DNA of 64,000 nt from Leptobrachium leishanense (Eukaryota > Chordata > Amphibia > Anura > Megophryidae), in contig CM019063.1 in NCBI GenBank assembly GCA_009667805.1, positions 88,191,877 to 88,255,876 on the forward strand, written 5' to 3'. This document shows positions 23,465 through 36,847 of this stretch, in pieces. A program made the translations under genes and the position numbers. Under the pieces are notes generated by a model. That model searched no databases. It worked only from the letters and a program-made list of their open reading frames with translations, and was not told the origin of the DNA. How positions within the stretch are numbered: the stretch's first letter is position 1; the number at the start of each line of letters is the position of its first letter.

Positions 23465-26400
23465 TATGTTGGTTAACATGCTGTATATATCTTCATTCCC
23501 AGTGAAAACATAAGGAACGTGAAGCAATTAAAACTTCTTCATGTCTTTAAGCACATGAGTGGCAAGGTTGTGTACAACACATTGCAAAGCACTTATAATA
23601 ATTGGAATTTCTAGAATATTTGCATACTTTCAGGGAAATAATCAATTTGACAATAAGCAAAATGCATTTCTGGAAAAAGATAAAACTGAAATTATCTCAC
23701 AATGTCAAAGAATTTCGATATAGTAAAATATTTATGAAATTAACTAATTTTTTTTCCAGTGGTAGAACAGAACAATAGATTTTGTACATATATGGATAAA
23801 ATATCAGAAGCCATTTATAATCAGGTTCCTTAATGTTTTTTCACATTGACATATACAACGCAATGCAGAAACCTTCACCATAGTTGAAAATCTACACAGA
23901 TTTTATACTGCATTTATACTGCAGGAAAAGAGCCCTCCAGTAACCAAGAAGTAAGTGTTTCAATTTTCAAAATTAATCTGAATGAAATGTGTAATTTTCC
24001 ATTTGGGATCATTTAAAGAAGAGCTTTAGACTGAACAAGAAATTAATCTAATAATTGTGAAGTTTACGGGAAAGTGGTTTAGTAGTAAACCTGCTACTTA
24101 TCGCGACCTACATTCTTTTAAATTTTTACAACAATTTCTGGGGTTAGCAAAGTTAATTATTAATTATAATTTAGTTGCTCTAGGATACTGGTGTCTGCTT
24201 GAAATAATTTCTAATACTTTTTATGTCCTCCAAAGACCTTATTTTGTCACATTAACGTATTCAGTTTCAACCTCCACTTTCTGTAGACCATGAATACATT
24301 TAAATACAAAATGATTAGAGACTTCATTAAAAGAACATAAGTGTCTATGGGCCATGGGCTCAATTATGCATAATTAAAATACATTTGTATCCAATATGGA
24401 TATAACTAAAAATATTAAATTGGAGAAAGAATACTTTGAATGATAAGCTTAAGGATGTTGTTCCGTTTTTCAGATTGTCCTTTTTCTAAATGCTTCCAAT
24501 GTATTAAAAGTTCATCTTTTAATTGAACAATTGAATTTATTAAAAAAAAGGATATTGAAGGATATGGGGTCACTCTAAGACTTTTTGCGGCCCTGGAAAG
24601 CAAACAATGACCTGAACCAAACTGTTTTATTCAGACCATCTTCTATGAGTCTACCATGTGCATGGGTAGTACGTGGATTTCGGATGGTCCAGGTGTTGGT
24701 GTGACTGCCAGAGGAATACATTTTATAATGCCCATTCCTTTCACTGTACTACCACTCCGTTAAGCAGCTGGTGACTAACTGGACCACCTAGAAACAGAAA
24801 TCGATCTCCATACCATTATGGGTTGTCAGAACCAAGACAGCTTTGCCCATTCAACGCTCAATAAAACTTGAAAGCAATATATCCATTTATTTTCATTGCT
24901 ATCCCTTCACTGAGGAACATTTTACTTTGTGCATTAAGCTAATTTTTAGCATCTTTTGTTCCTCATGTTTAAATACTATTGCAGGGGAAAGAAGAGCATG
25001 ATCAGTGCTGGAGCTGGAGCAATGGAAAGGTGATTACCGGAGATTACATTTCCTATACATGGTTTGCCAACACAGCGGGAAACCTAAAGACATGTGGACA
25101 TGTCTGCAAGTAAAGGATTAAAATGAGTAGCTTTTCTGCTTTCTCATATGCCTGGGCAGATGTGGCTTGTCAGGGTGGGTTTCATTGCTTCCTTTGCTGA
25201 TGACCCAGAAGTTGCTGGCTAGATCGCTGCTCAGTCCTAATATGGTGGTTCTGCCTCAAGTGGTCAACATGCTCCCTGCCAGATTGTGAAGTCCGGCATT
25301 GGTGTTTGTTCCTGGTGGCTGGCTAGATAGGTAGCTGATGAGAACATATCGTTCCTGGAAGGACCACTTGCTCACCTGTTCGGTGCTACCTAGAGCTTGA
25401 TGGATCTAAGATGGCCACTGCATCACTGCATCACTTGTCCAATTTCCCCCCCTATAAAGTTTAATGTGATCCTGTCTCTTCTGCGGGACACTTACTGAAG
25501 AACCCCCACTGTGTTTTCTGTCCCTTTTTTTCTTCTTTCACCTTTGATTTCTTTATTTTTGCACAATGACATATTGCAAACTTCAATCTATTGAGTTTCT
25601 TCTCAATTTTTGGGCTGTGGTTATGTTGCATGGAGTCACATACCATTTATTTTTATTGCCACTTCCAAGTTTTCCTCTTATTGAAGACATCACTCTTGTT
25701 TTACCATGTCTTACATGATTATGTTGTCTCTTTCATTGCATTCTTCAACAGTCTGATGGCTACAATACCTTTGATTGTATGCAACGCAGGAATGCTTTAC
25801 CACTTTAATACTAACCTGAATATAGCTGACAAAAATAAAAAAAAGAGTAAAAAAAGGAATAGATTTTGGGGTTCTTATTTAATTTCTAGCAAGGCTGATC
25901 TGCCATGTAATGTATAAATCAAATGGATGTAACATATAATAACAATGTTTTTTTATATGAGCATCCTTTGTAAGGCAAACTAAATATTGAGAAAATGATC
26001 TTCATTGCACACACACCTGCGGTTTCCAATGATTAGATTTTTTTCATTATACACTGCATGGTGTGGTTGTATTAAAAAAAAACTACATCCATGTTAGACT
26101 CCTATAAAATCGCAAGATAGTCAAATTACTAACAAATTGAGATAATATGTGCTCACATAAAAAAAGTATAATAAATTGCTCACCACTAAATTAAAAAAAT
26201 AAAATAAAATGACATTTCATCTTCCTTAAAGTGGCTTTATGTTATTTGACACCTAATGTGCTACAAAATTAAATTTCATAGGAAGGTGATAATGGAATGT
26301 TAAGAAGGAAAATAACACATTTTGCATCATTGTGATCTAGCAGCAGTTTACAGATTAGGTTTATTTTCAGATAAGAAGGTATAATTGTTACATTTCAAAA

Positions 26401-26631
26401 TAACCATAAGTAAAAGTTTCTACTTTGATATCGAGTATACTTGATGAGGGCTTATTCTGAAGAATAACAAACATAACAACATTTGCATGAAAATGGGGTC
26501 CATAATGTGCCCCTAACGTTTCAACAAATCAGACATGACAGTTCATGTGTTGAAATTGTTTGAAAAGATTTGCGTTCCATTTTTTACTTTCAAGGAAACT
26601 TTTTTCTTTCAAGAATATTTTTTTTTTTTTA
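23465..26631. other. Presumed intron, no feature recognised
   Basis: About 3.2 kb of AT-rich DNA. The longest frame (25591-25917, plus strand, hydrophobic) resembles no known family and is treated as chance. Confidence 0.5.
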
Positions 26632-26815
26632 GAAAGATTTTACCAGGAAGGATACATTGAGATTTCTGTCATTTTCAAGTATGTCCTGGGTGGTGAGTAT
26701 GTACCGTGAGTTGTATTGCTCAAGGACACTTACTGGAGAGGTGATCGTGCCGGGATCGAACCTGTGTCTCCACAGTCTCTCTCCACAGTTATAGAGCAGT
26801 GATGTTACCTCTACT
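26632..26815 (-). repeat. tRNA-derived SINE, copy 2
   Basis: Same layout as 9463-9650: on the minus strand a B-box-like GGTTCGATCCC, a diverged AAGTGTCCTTGAGCAA core and the tail ending TCCTTCCTGGTAAAAT. Confidence 0.75.
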
Positions 26816-28149
26816 CTGTAATATACATGTAATAGCACTTTTTGGCCAGCAGAGGGTGCCCTCTGAATACCAAATATGGCTTACATCTGTGAAACTACAC
26901 AGTGAAGATGTTTCTGTATATGTCACTGTGTGGGTACTGGAAACAGATTATCCATTATACCACCAGGTCCTGCAAGTGGTTTTATGGAAAAGCACTTGAT
27001 AATGAAGAGGTTAATAGTTCTAGAAGTCACATAAAAACCTCTGTTTTTGTTTAGTGTAGATATATGGGATTCGAAGTGCAAAGGGCAATTAGTTAATATG
27101 TTCTTTGCATATCTGTATCGTGTGACTAGGTGTAACTGGAGAACTGGAAGGGGTGCGATTGTTATGTAATCGGGATTTAGTGTTCTAGAGAAATGTATCT
27201 GTGGCTTGACCTTCCTGTTTCATACTGATTTAAATGGCATATTTACATTCATAAAAACATGAACACAAAAACACGCAACAGTTATATTTTGCTTGTACAA
27301 CTATGGATGTCAACTGAATTTCTAAAGTATTTTTTATTTAAATAATTACATTATAGAATAAGACGGGCATAAAATTGAATTTTGCATTCAAGGTATGTAA
27401 TGGACTGAATTACTCCCTCTCACAAATATGATCATTGACCCTTTAGCTCTCAAACCAATTATCCCTAATGTAACATTATAACTAATTATATGCTGTGATA
27501 GAATATTTTAATAGCACTTTTAATGTTCAGCTTATCAAGTGAACTCTAGTCAATAAAATTATATACTAATTGGCTGATGCGTATCTGCACCTGAAAAATT
27601 AACGGGGAAAACACATTAACGCGAGTGAAATTGGAAATGGGCTTGCATCATCAACTAAAAATTGACATTACTATTAAAAGAAACACTGAAAAATCTGTAG
27701 ATTTGACTTGGGTCATAAACTTGTCTTCAGCACAGACTGTATACGAGTAAATAAGAAGTTCTTTTTTTGTTATGTGAAAAAAAAGATAAAAGTGCTATTA
27801 AGCAGTTCAAGAAAAAAATCGAGTAATCCACATAAGGCAGCACAATTTAAGAACAGCATGTGAGTGAACTGTACACAGAGGCACAATTTACTAGCAATTT
27901 GAAAAAAGCTGGGAAAAATATATGTGTTTTTCTTTTTGTAAAATGTTCTTTTTCATCCGTATGCCTCAACAATATCTGTAATTTACTTTCGAAAGATTGG
28001 CCTTATTTCAAAAATGAATACTCTGGTAAGTTTAGCGGATTTTTCAGCAACATCTGTAGAGATTAGAAGATAGTTAATACCTTAAAAAAAAATTATGTCA
28101 GCTCTGAGAATGAATAAATACTAGAGAGGATAAGTATTCAGTAGATTCA
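26816..28149. other. Presumed intron, no feature recognised
   Basis: AT-rich, no exon or repeat family recognised. Confidence 0.45.
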
Positions 28150-29054
28150 TAGGGTTATTCAAAGAGATCCGAATTGCTTGAGAAAGGTAACCGAACGCTG
28201 AAAATCAGCATTCGGTTACCTTTCTTGGCCATTCGGCTATCCAGAGAGCAGGCAATTCGCCAAATCCTGGCGAACTGCCTGCACATTCGGTGCCTGTTCG
28301 GTGCCTGTTCGAGGGCAGTGAAATCCCCATGAAAAAGCACTGCTTCGTCTATTCAGAGAACGAAAACCAGCAGTGAAAGGTTCCCGAAATGCCCTGCCAT
28401 TCGGTGGTTTCATTTGGCAAATTTATTCAGGAGAATCACATAGGCTTCAATGTTAAAAATATTCCGGTTTTAATTCAATATCTAATAAACCGTTCATTAT
28501 AAAATTATGCAGTAAAGAGTCTCTTTATTTATAGATTTTTTAGGATATTTTAAGCATTTTTCTTATTATTTTTCTTTTTTTTAAAAGTCAGATTTTTTAT
28601 TTATTTTTATTTTTTTAAGTTTACTTATTTTTTCTGTAACAGCCCTTTTTATTATCATTCCCTGGACCTCATATGTAAATTCCAGACATTTTCGCTCAGT
28701 AGTTTCTTTGCAAACAGCGTTTCACTTTTCAATCATTCATGCAAACTGTTTTCCTAATTTATTCACTGCCTCTTCTGCGGTGTCGGAGGCTGCGATCGGC
28801 TCCTGTTCGGGTTTTTCTGTGGTTTTCGGCAGGTTAATGCAGATGTTTTTGAAGGTTTTCGGCGTGCATTCGCTGGGTTTTGCGGTTAGTTTTCGTCGGG
28901 TTTGCGGCAGCTTTTCCCTGCAATTCGGGGACCCTGTGGTGCTTGCTGAATACACCGCAGGGTCACCGAAATGGGATCGGCAAAAGGAACCGAATTGAAG
29001 AGAACGAAAAGTCACCGAACGTGCGGTGACTTTTCAAATCTCTTTGAATAACCT
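28150..29054 (+). mobile_element. CAGGGTTATTC element, copy B
   Basis: Left end AGGGTTATTCAAAGAGATCC, right end ATCTCTTTGAATAACC. It carries the GGTAACCGAACGCTGA hairpin at the left and the GTCACCGAACGTGCGGTGAC hairpin at the right. The first base of the end and the flanks are mutated, so the TA duplication is not visible. Confidence 0.85.
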
Positions 29055-29096
29055 CTCGTCATTGAGGTGTAGCCGATATGCCTTTAGAAAGTCTAA

Positions 29097-29908
29097 CAGG
29101 GTTATTCAAAGAGAATCGAAAAGCCACCGCACGTTCGGTGACTTTTCGTTCTCTTCAATTCGGTGCAATTTGGCGATCCCATTTCGGTGACCCTGCGGTG
29201 TATTCAGCAAGCACCACAGGGCCGCCATAGTGCAGGGAAAAGCTGCCGCAAACCCGGCGAACACTCACCTCAAAACCCGGCGAACGCACACAGAAACCCG
29301 CAAAAACATCTGGATTAACCAGCCGAAGATGCCGGAGAATCCCGAGCAGGAGCCGATCAGAGCCGCCAGAAAAATCCGACACCATAGACAAATGGAGTGA
29401 AAAAAAACAAAAAACATTCGCTTGAATGTTTGAAAAGTGAAACACTGTTTGCAAAGAAACTAAGAGCGAAAATGTCTGAAATTTACATATGAGGTCCAAG
29501 AAATGATAATAAAAAGAACTGTTACAGAAAAAGGAACAAACATTTAAAGAAAATTAAAAAAAAATTGGCTAACATTTTTTTGGCCAAAAAATCCCGAAAA
29601 ATGCTTAAAGTATCCAAAAAATCTATAAATAAAGAGACTTTTAACATTGAAGCCTATGGGATTCGCCTGAATAAATATGCTGCATGAAGCCACCGAATGG
29701 CAGGGCAATTCGGCAACTTTTCACTACTGGTTTTTGTTCTGTGAATAGATGAAGCATTGCTTCTCTATGGGGAATTCACTGCCCTCGAACAGGCACCGTA
29801 TGTGCAGGCAATTCGCCAAATGTTGGCAAATTTCCTGCTCTCTGGATAGCCGAATGGCCAAGAAAGGTTACCTTTCGGCAGCCATTCGGATCTCTTTGAA
29901 TAATCCTG
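29097..29908 (-). mobile_element. CAGGGTTATTC element, copy C, inverted
   Basis: Starts CAGGGTTATTCAAAGAGAAT with the GTCACC hairpin end first, so it is reversed relative to copy B, from which it is 42 bp away. Ends TTTGAATAATCCTG followed by TA. At 812 bp it is somewhat shorter than the others. Confidence 0.85.
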
Positions 29909-30366
29909 TAAGAAAGGGCTTTCCTCTATTAAGGCAAATCTTTGCTGAAACTAATTTGACAGCTAAGAAGGGACCCCAAAGTCAAGCTACTGGTGTACTC
30001 TAACCAAAAATTATTTCTCGGATGCATCTTTATGTATCTTGTTTGCACATGTCTAGGCATCACTCTGTAACTAGTTATCTACACCTCACTGATCAGGCAC
30101 ACTGAATGGAGGCTTCCCTAATGGTTCTGAAGTACCTTGTAATGGCACGAATGGGATAAAAAGATTTTAAATCTGTGAAGGACCCCTCTAAATGACAAGT
30201 AACCCTATTTTCTGACCACTTTTTGTGATTTCAGAGATTTTGATTTAGAGTGTAGTAAAAATTTCTTTCCTCTCTCTTGATTTATATGGTAGAAATCCAT
30301 GAACTATCCACACCAAGGTTTATGTAAACAAACAATCCCCATCAGTGATAGGAGTTTACACCTCTC

Positions 30367-30475
30367 CAGTAAGTGTCCTTGGGCAAGACACCTAACGGTA
30401 CATACTCACCACCCAGGACATACTTGAAAATTAGAGAAATCTGAATGTGTCCTTCCTGGTAAAATCCTTTCTCAA
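30367..30475 (+). repeat. tRNA-derived SINE, copy 3 (3' part)
   Basis: Plus-strand orientation: AGTAAGTGTCCTTGGGCAAG core, then CAGGACATACTTGAAAAT and TCCTTCCTGGTAAAAT. The tRNA-like head is missing, so it is a truncated copy. Confidence 0.75.
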
Positions 30476-31552
30476 AAAAAAGTTCACCGTTTTGTACTAA
30501 AAAGTGTATTGCAAACATTGTTTAGAATAATCTGTTTTTAGTTATACCAAACAGGTTTACATTTACACATAACAAAATTAACACAAAAATATTAACACAG
30601 AAATATACATTTCTATAGTTACAGAGAGAGATAATACGTCTTTATTCATCCATCCTCTTTTCAATCAGATAGCTTCCCCCCCCCTCAACTGAGTCTGCAT
30701 ATGTACAAAACAAAACCTAAGAAAATACAACAAAAAGACAAACAGGTTTATTCCCTAAAGGTGAAACTCTGGAGATTTGGCAGGAGAAAAGAACAATCTA
30801 GAGTAGACCAAATAGCTGATTTGGAAAGTGAGATAACTGGGAGAATTTTTCTGGTTTGGCTATTTTGACCTAGAATATTCACTTCTCCAATCATTCTCCT
30901 GAGTTTCATGTTTAGTAAATAGACCTGAAAGAATATTGGCAAGGGACTCAACCCATTGGGAAATGACAGAAGAGGACTTTTCAAGTCAATTTCGCTATTT
31001 TATCTTTCTTGTCTATCCAGATTTTTATTTATTATTGCTGCAAATATACATGAGCATGGTCCAAGCATTTGGTTAGGTTTCATTAATATCAAAATCCAAA
31101 TATTTCAGATTCAGAAATTTCCTATTCGGTCTGATCTGAAAATATTCCTACATTGGATCGGTTTGGAAAATTCAGAGGTGCACATTTTTCCCCTACACTC
31201 CCTCCATATATGCCATTCTACTACCCCCTATAACCTGTACCAGAAGTGTGATAGAGTTACTATTAGGGTTAAGGTTACTTTTTGGGTTAGGATTAGGGTT
31301 ACTTTCAGGGTTAGGGTTCCTTTTAAGATTAGAGTTACTATTTCTGCTTGTTTTAGGATTAGGGATTCCAAGATGGTGACAGGAAGTGACACGTATCAGA
31401 AGGGACACACGAAAATGGTCAACGCAGCATGCGAGGAATCCAAGATGGTGTGAACGCATGGATGCAACTATGTGCCTGCCTAGTAACAGCAGAAATCGAA
31501 AAAACGTGATTAAGACACTGATTATATGGGTATTCAAGAGGAATCTTTAGTG
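30476..31552. other. Presumed intron with a telomere-like patch
   Basis: AT-rich. At about 31256-31345 it contains repeated GGGTTAGGGTT and near variants with interruptions. No exon recognised. Confidence 0.5.
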
Positions 31553-31560
31553 TTTATGAG

Positions 31561-33031
31561 TAGGGATGAGCCGAACGCCCCCGTGTTCGGTTCGACTTCG
31601 AACTCGAACAATTTCAAAAGTTCGAGTTCGAACTCGAACACGATCCGAACTCGATGTAAGTCAATGGGACCCGAACGTTCGATTTTTAGAGTGCCCTCCA
31701 AGAGGGCATATATGCTAGATATTTGCCATAAAAGGTGTATGGGGGTCCGGGCAGTGCCCTGGGGGACAGGAAACAAGGACAAAAGTTAAAAAAAAAAGTT
31801 TTTAAAGGAACAGTGAGTTTTCCATGAAATAAAGGTTAAGAATAAAAACTAAAAATTCCTTCAAATATCGTGCTTAGGAGGTCCCCATAACCTGCCCGTG
31901 AAGTGGCGGATTTGTAGGATGTATAGAAACATTTAAAAACAAAAAAAATGACATTTCAAATGACAGTAAATGGTGTTCCTTTAATCTATTCATAAACAAC
32001 TGCTTGGGGCGGCAGCCTGTATGAAAAGAGGAGATGTTTTAAGGACACGCAGAACAAGTTTAGTGATTTTTTTTGGCTAAATTATGGTGAAACTTGTGCA
32101 GGCTTTGGATGAAAGTAACAATAGGTGCTTTAAAATTGGGCCTTTAGTGTTGGCAACAGTGCCGTCACACCGTAACCCCTCTGTTGTGGTATTGTGGAAG
32201 AGTGCAGGGTTGGACCCTGTGGTCAAATATTAAAATGATATGAATCTGGTACAGGCGTCAGTGCACCGAAATATTTTGCCTTTGGTGGCAGCAAGTGCCT
32301 TCACACCGTAACCCCTCTGTGGTATTGTGGAAGAGTGCAGTGGTGGACCCTGCGGTCCAATATTAAAATGATATGAATCTGGTATAGGCATCAGTGGCAG
32401 TGCACCCAAATATTGTGTCTTTGACAGATTCAAATTTGCTGAACTGTGGTATAACTCACTGATACACACTGATAACAGGCTGTGCCAAGACAGATTCAAA
32501 TTTGCTGAACTGTAGTATAACTCACTGATACACACTGTCCCTGATAGCCTGGCAGTGCCAAGACAGATTCAAATTTCCAGAAATCTCATACAACTCACTG
32601 AAACACACTGTCCCTAATAGCCTGGCAGTGCCAACACAGATTCTAATTCCCAGAAATCTCCTACAACGTCACTGATACACCCTGACAGAACAATCTCCTC
32701 TCTGATTCACTCCTGCAAACACACATGCTGGGGCTGCAGGCAGGGAAGCCTTATATAGTGTGCTGCGGGACTTAGTTCTGTGAGCCCATGATTGGGCAAA
32801 ATTTGCCCAATCAGGACTCTGAGCCGTGATTGGCATAGTCTTGCACCTGACCTCTGGTCAGGTGCAAGACTGTAGCAAATTACAAGCTTCAGGCCAGTGG
32901 AAATGTGCATTGTAGTCCATTGTGGGCGAACATGCGGCAAACACGTGGAAATATTCGGAGTGCGAGGAACAGCCGAACGGACGATGTTCGAATCGAACTC
33001 CGAACTGATCCGAACCGAACGCTCATCCCTA
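31561..33031 (+). mobile_element. hAT element with TAGGGATGAGC ends, copy 1, 1471 bp
   Basis: Ends TAGGGATGAGCCGAACG and GCTCATCCCTA. Flanks TTTATGAG (31553-31560) and TTTACGAG (33032-33039) are an 8-bp duplication with one mismatch. Inside are GTTCGA-rich ends and several tandem blocks: about 130-bp units with GGTGGCAGCAAGTGCCTTCA (32100-32420) and about 75-bp units with ACTCACTGATACACACTG (32425-32680). No transposase segment remains in this copy. Confidence 0.9.
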
Positions 33032-33044
33032 TTTACGAGCGTTT

Positions 33045-33096
33045 GATCCCTGAGGAAGTCCTATGAAAGCACTATAAGGACAAAACGCGTTGGGAT
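33045..33096 (+). ncRNA. Degenerate hammerhead-like motif
   Basis: Core CTGAGGA (33050-33056) fits CTGANGA. Stem II is GTCC (33058-33061) with GGAC (33078-33081). The GAAA position reads AAAA, then CGCG and TT, and the outer arms ATCC/GGGAT pair over 4 bp. The G to A change in GAAA would be expected to weaken or abolish cleavage. The TAGGGATGAGC element inserted only a few bases upstream of it. Confidence 0.4.
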
Positions 33097-36000
33097 TATT
33101 ATTTTATATTTTGTATTTTTATTTGTATACCAATTAAAAACGTGTTTCTAAAAATAAAATGCTTATCCACTGAAAGACTACTGACAGATAAGCCTTTATG
33201 TTGTTTATATCTGGTGCACAGAACCGTATGGAGGAAGGTTGAGTGCTATCTTTTATATATTGAGTTACGCTATGTACATTTTCTTTGTTTTTGTAGTGCC
33301 CCTACTTACTGTGCTCCTTTGTTTTATTGTCTATGCTTTGGAGTAGCATAAAGAGGACTCTACTTATGGTGTTGTATACTGATTTCTGGAGTGTTAAGCA
33401 CAGCGTGTCAGTGCTTCTTTCCCCTTGTGTGGTCTTGGTTTCCTTTTGTTTGTTCACGAATACAAATATCTGTTGCTTTGGTAACATCTCTGCATATATA
33501 AACCCTAAGAAGTGAATTTTGTGGTATGTTGCTGATGAAGATCTAATTAATTAATTCCGTATGCATCTTCTGAGATTTGTGTCAACGTGAGCTCGTAGGT
33601 TATGTGTACCATGTTAGTTAGTACATGGTCATGACTAAATAAAAATCACTTCATATTAAAAGTAATTGAAAAGGGTTTTAACTTTATATAATTTTTTATA
33701 TATATTTATATATATATATATAATATATATCTTAATTTTTTTTCTGCAATAGCAGCATTGTAATAAATTATTTTATTCTATTTTTACTATTTTAAGAACA
33801 GTCTTCTCAGCCTTTAAATTCAATCAGGTTTTCTGGTTACTTATATAAGGATATATGCATCAATTCTTTTTGTAAACACTGCCTATTTTGGTTCTTACAT
33901 TCCCATACTACATTAATGGTTCATTTACCTATAGATTCCAGATGCCAACACAAAAACATTTCCACTGTCATTAGTCAGACACAAGGCAATACAACATTAT
34001 CATAAAATTATCCTTAAATCAGAATCATTCTAAAATTTTTGCTATCAGAATCTCCAGTAAATTGACGCAGTGTTTGCTGATAAAATGGGATAAACACCTA
34101 ATAAAACATGTCTTTATCTATATAGGTTGTATAGGAGAACAGGGGACAATGGATAAAAGCTGCCAACACAGGATGTCTCAAAAGAAAACATAAAATAAAT
34201 GAATGCTTCATGATATAGCCGTTTCGAGCAGGTTAATGAAGCTGAAATATTTTTTTCTTATATTTAGACTGCTCTACTGATAGCAGTTTCATTATCTATC
34301 ATAGTCAATATTGCTACATTTTCAGGAATGGAACATTTCCTACCACGATCTTTATAGGCCCCTAGATATCACTCCTCCACTACTCTAGTCTTTACATGAC
34401 AACTGTATTATCCCTGGAGGGCAGTAGTAACCGTATTAGTAATTGTGTCATTGTTCGGAGCTGCATTGGCTATCGCCTGATAATAACTTAATCAACGGAG
34501 GATCCCGTTATAGTTAGACTTGTTTCATGACTTGTGCTGAAACTCTTTCTCTAGGGTATCACTTTGTAGGTATTCCCCAAAACACAGTACCAAGGATAAT
34601 CACCTCCAAACCCCCCAAATAAACCCACAGCTTTTTTCCATTCTCAGTAGAAGTAAATTTGTATGAGTGCTAATTTACTCAAATATATCCCCCCAAAAAC
34701 AACTTAAAAAAATAATAATTGAGTGTTTTAAATAGTATTACAGGTGTCTCCCAAATTAGATCATTAATCAATAAACTAGTTATCCTTCCAAACATGAGCT
34801 GCAGTATTTTCCTTCCTCCTGGATGTGTCTTATGAGGCCCGTGGGAGAAACTAGCATGGAAGATGAGAATTTATTTCCTGCCAAATGCAAGTACTTTAAG
34901 CTTTCATGTACAAAATAAAGAAACCACAGCAAGTTACTGACACATTCCTTTTGCTATGGTCCAATATATGAAATTATTCTCATAATTGTCATTATTATAT
35001 ATGGAGGTACATGTTCCAAATTGCTTAACCACATAAAATGGGATATATAAAAAAATATATATTTTTAAAGATAGAAAAAAGAACGTCGTAGAGTATCTTA
35101 TTCTAATCAGTTTTTCTAGTATCAGATTGTCTTGAACAAAGTGGATGTAGGACAGTGAAAAGAATACACATAGAGACAATTACAGGCAACTGCAAACTTG
35201 TTTTCCATGAACAAAATATATGTCAGGAATTTAAGAGTTACTACAGATGAACCTATTAAATGTAATACTTGTTAAAGATGCCTCATTTCGGGTTACATTG
35301 TATGTTACTGTAAGTACTGCATATATTTCTGTATTTTTGGTTTTTCATTTAATGCAGGAAAATACAGAATCTATGTGAAAAAAGCTTTTTTTTTTAAAAA
35401 AAATATGAAAATTCACCAATGTGTGAAAGACAGGTTATTGGAGCATCTGCTATATATTCATCCCATACGTTTTACCAACAAAATGCAATAAAAGTGTGGA
35501 ATGTTGAACATGATATGATTTCTGTTCCATTTCACATTTTGCCCCACAGCGGCAATAAAACAGATATGTTTATGCAAAGAATTGGGTCGATAAGACCTTC
35601 TATTCCCAGATTTTCTTATAAGAAAATCCATTTTGACACATAGCTCTGAAAGGATTTTACATATAATTTACAAAAAAAGATGCTATGAGCATCTAGATAG
35701 AATCAACTTAATGGCCTAGAGAGAGAGAGAGGGAGAATAAATCTGTCATTATGTATCTGTGTACCTATATGCATATTTATATTCTCTAGGACTGAGCCTT
35801 TAAATCTTTGTCTCTTCTGCCACCATAAATATATTCCACCATTAGATTCTATTATTATTATTTTTTTTTGCTACATAAAATTCCTTTACTCCCAGTAGAG
35901 TTAAAAGAAGATATAATAAATATAAAATATTTTAACGTTACAATTTTTCACAATATGTTAAGCTATGGTCAACTAGGTCAGGGTCTAGAAAAAACATAAT

Positions 36001-36341
36001 AGCATAAAAATAAAATTTAAAAAATAAATTGAAAACAATCTGAACATAAATTTGTCTACTGCTGAAACCCGTATACAGTACAGAAATAATAAAAAAAAGA
36101 GAACTCCCGCATGCAGGGTAACATCTCCATAGGAAGGTAGCACATTCATAATTAAGATTTACAGTCTAACATGTCTATTATTTCTCCACAGTTAAGGAAT
36201 TTAGTCCTAATGAATAGAAGTGGCTCTTGCTCTATCTCTAACAGGTAATAGAGGACTGCAATCCACAAAAAGAATGTGGATTTCAGTCTATATTTTTTAT
36301 GAGAATTATTTTTTTGCTAAGAAAATGTCTATACTAACTTT
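33097..36341. other. Presumed intron with a TA microsatellite
   Basis: More than 3 kb of AT-rich DNA. A (TA)n tract lies at about 33695-33728 and a short AG run at about 35719-35731. No exon recognised. Confidence 0.5.
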
Positions 36342-36847
36342 ATGAATGTCACGGGGCACCCGGCGTGAGCAAAGGTGTAGTCCATATACTGGGTTGATAG
36401 CCCAATAGGCAGGAGGATGCCGACTGCATAACAAGTAGACTATAGAAGTGCACCACACATCTGCACAAAGGAAAACACAAACTAGAAGGACATTGGTGAA
36501 GAATTAAAATTGTATAAACATTGGAGTGGTGCTTTACTCAAATATATCAAGATGAGATTAGCAGAGAAAGCCAGGGGTCAGAACCATACAATGCCAGGTG
36601 TCAGAGCTGGAATAGAAAGTCAGACGAAGCCAGGAATCAGAGTCAGAATGGGTAATCATACAATGCCAGGAGTCAGTACACAGAAGGAGCAGAGAGCAAA
36701 AGGGTTAATACAATAGAGTAAACTGACACAAAAACAAACGTGATGTCACACTGGGGATAATATAAGAATAAACAGGACCTTTCTACACCCCGCCAACATA
36801 TCTTCCTATTGGCGTCACAGCAAAACCACGAAGAAAAAAAATATATA

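Noticed and set aside
25591..25917. A 108-codon hydrophobic frame that could suggest a membrane protein
   Set aside because: AT-rich and rich in F, L and S codons, as expected of intronic T-rich DNA. No known family, and no splice or promoter context.
28708..29499. Frames of about 90-115 codons repeated in several places (also 15551-16067 and 53562-53852)
   Set aside because: They occur at the same position of every CAGGGTTATTC copy and in both orientations, with stops and shifts differing between copies; there is no sign of protein-level conservation.
31193..31537. A frame with repeated asparagine-proline pairs on the minus strand
   Set aside because: Translation of the degenerate telomere-like repeat.
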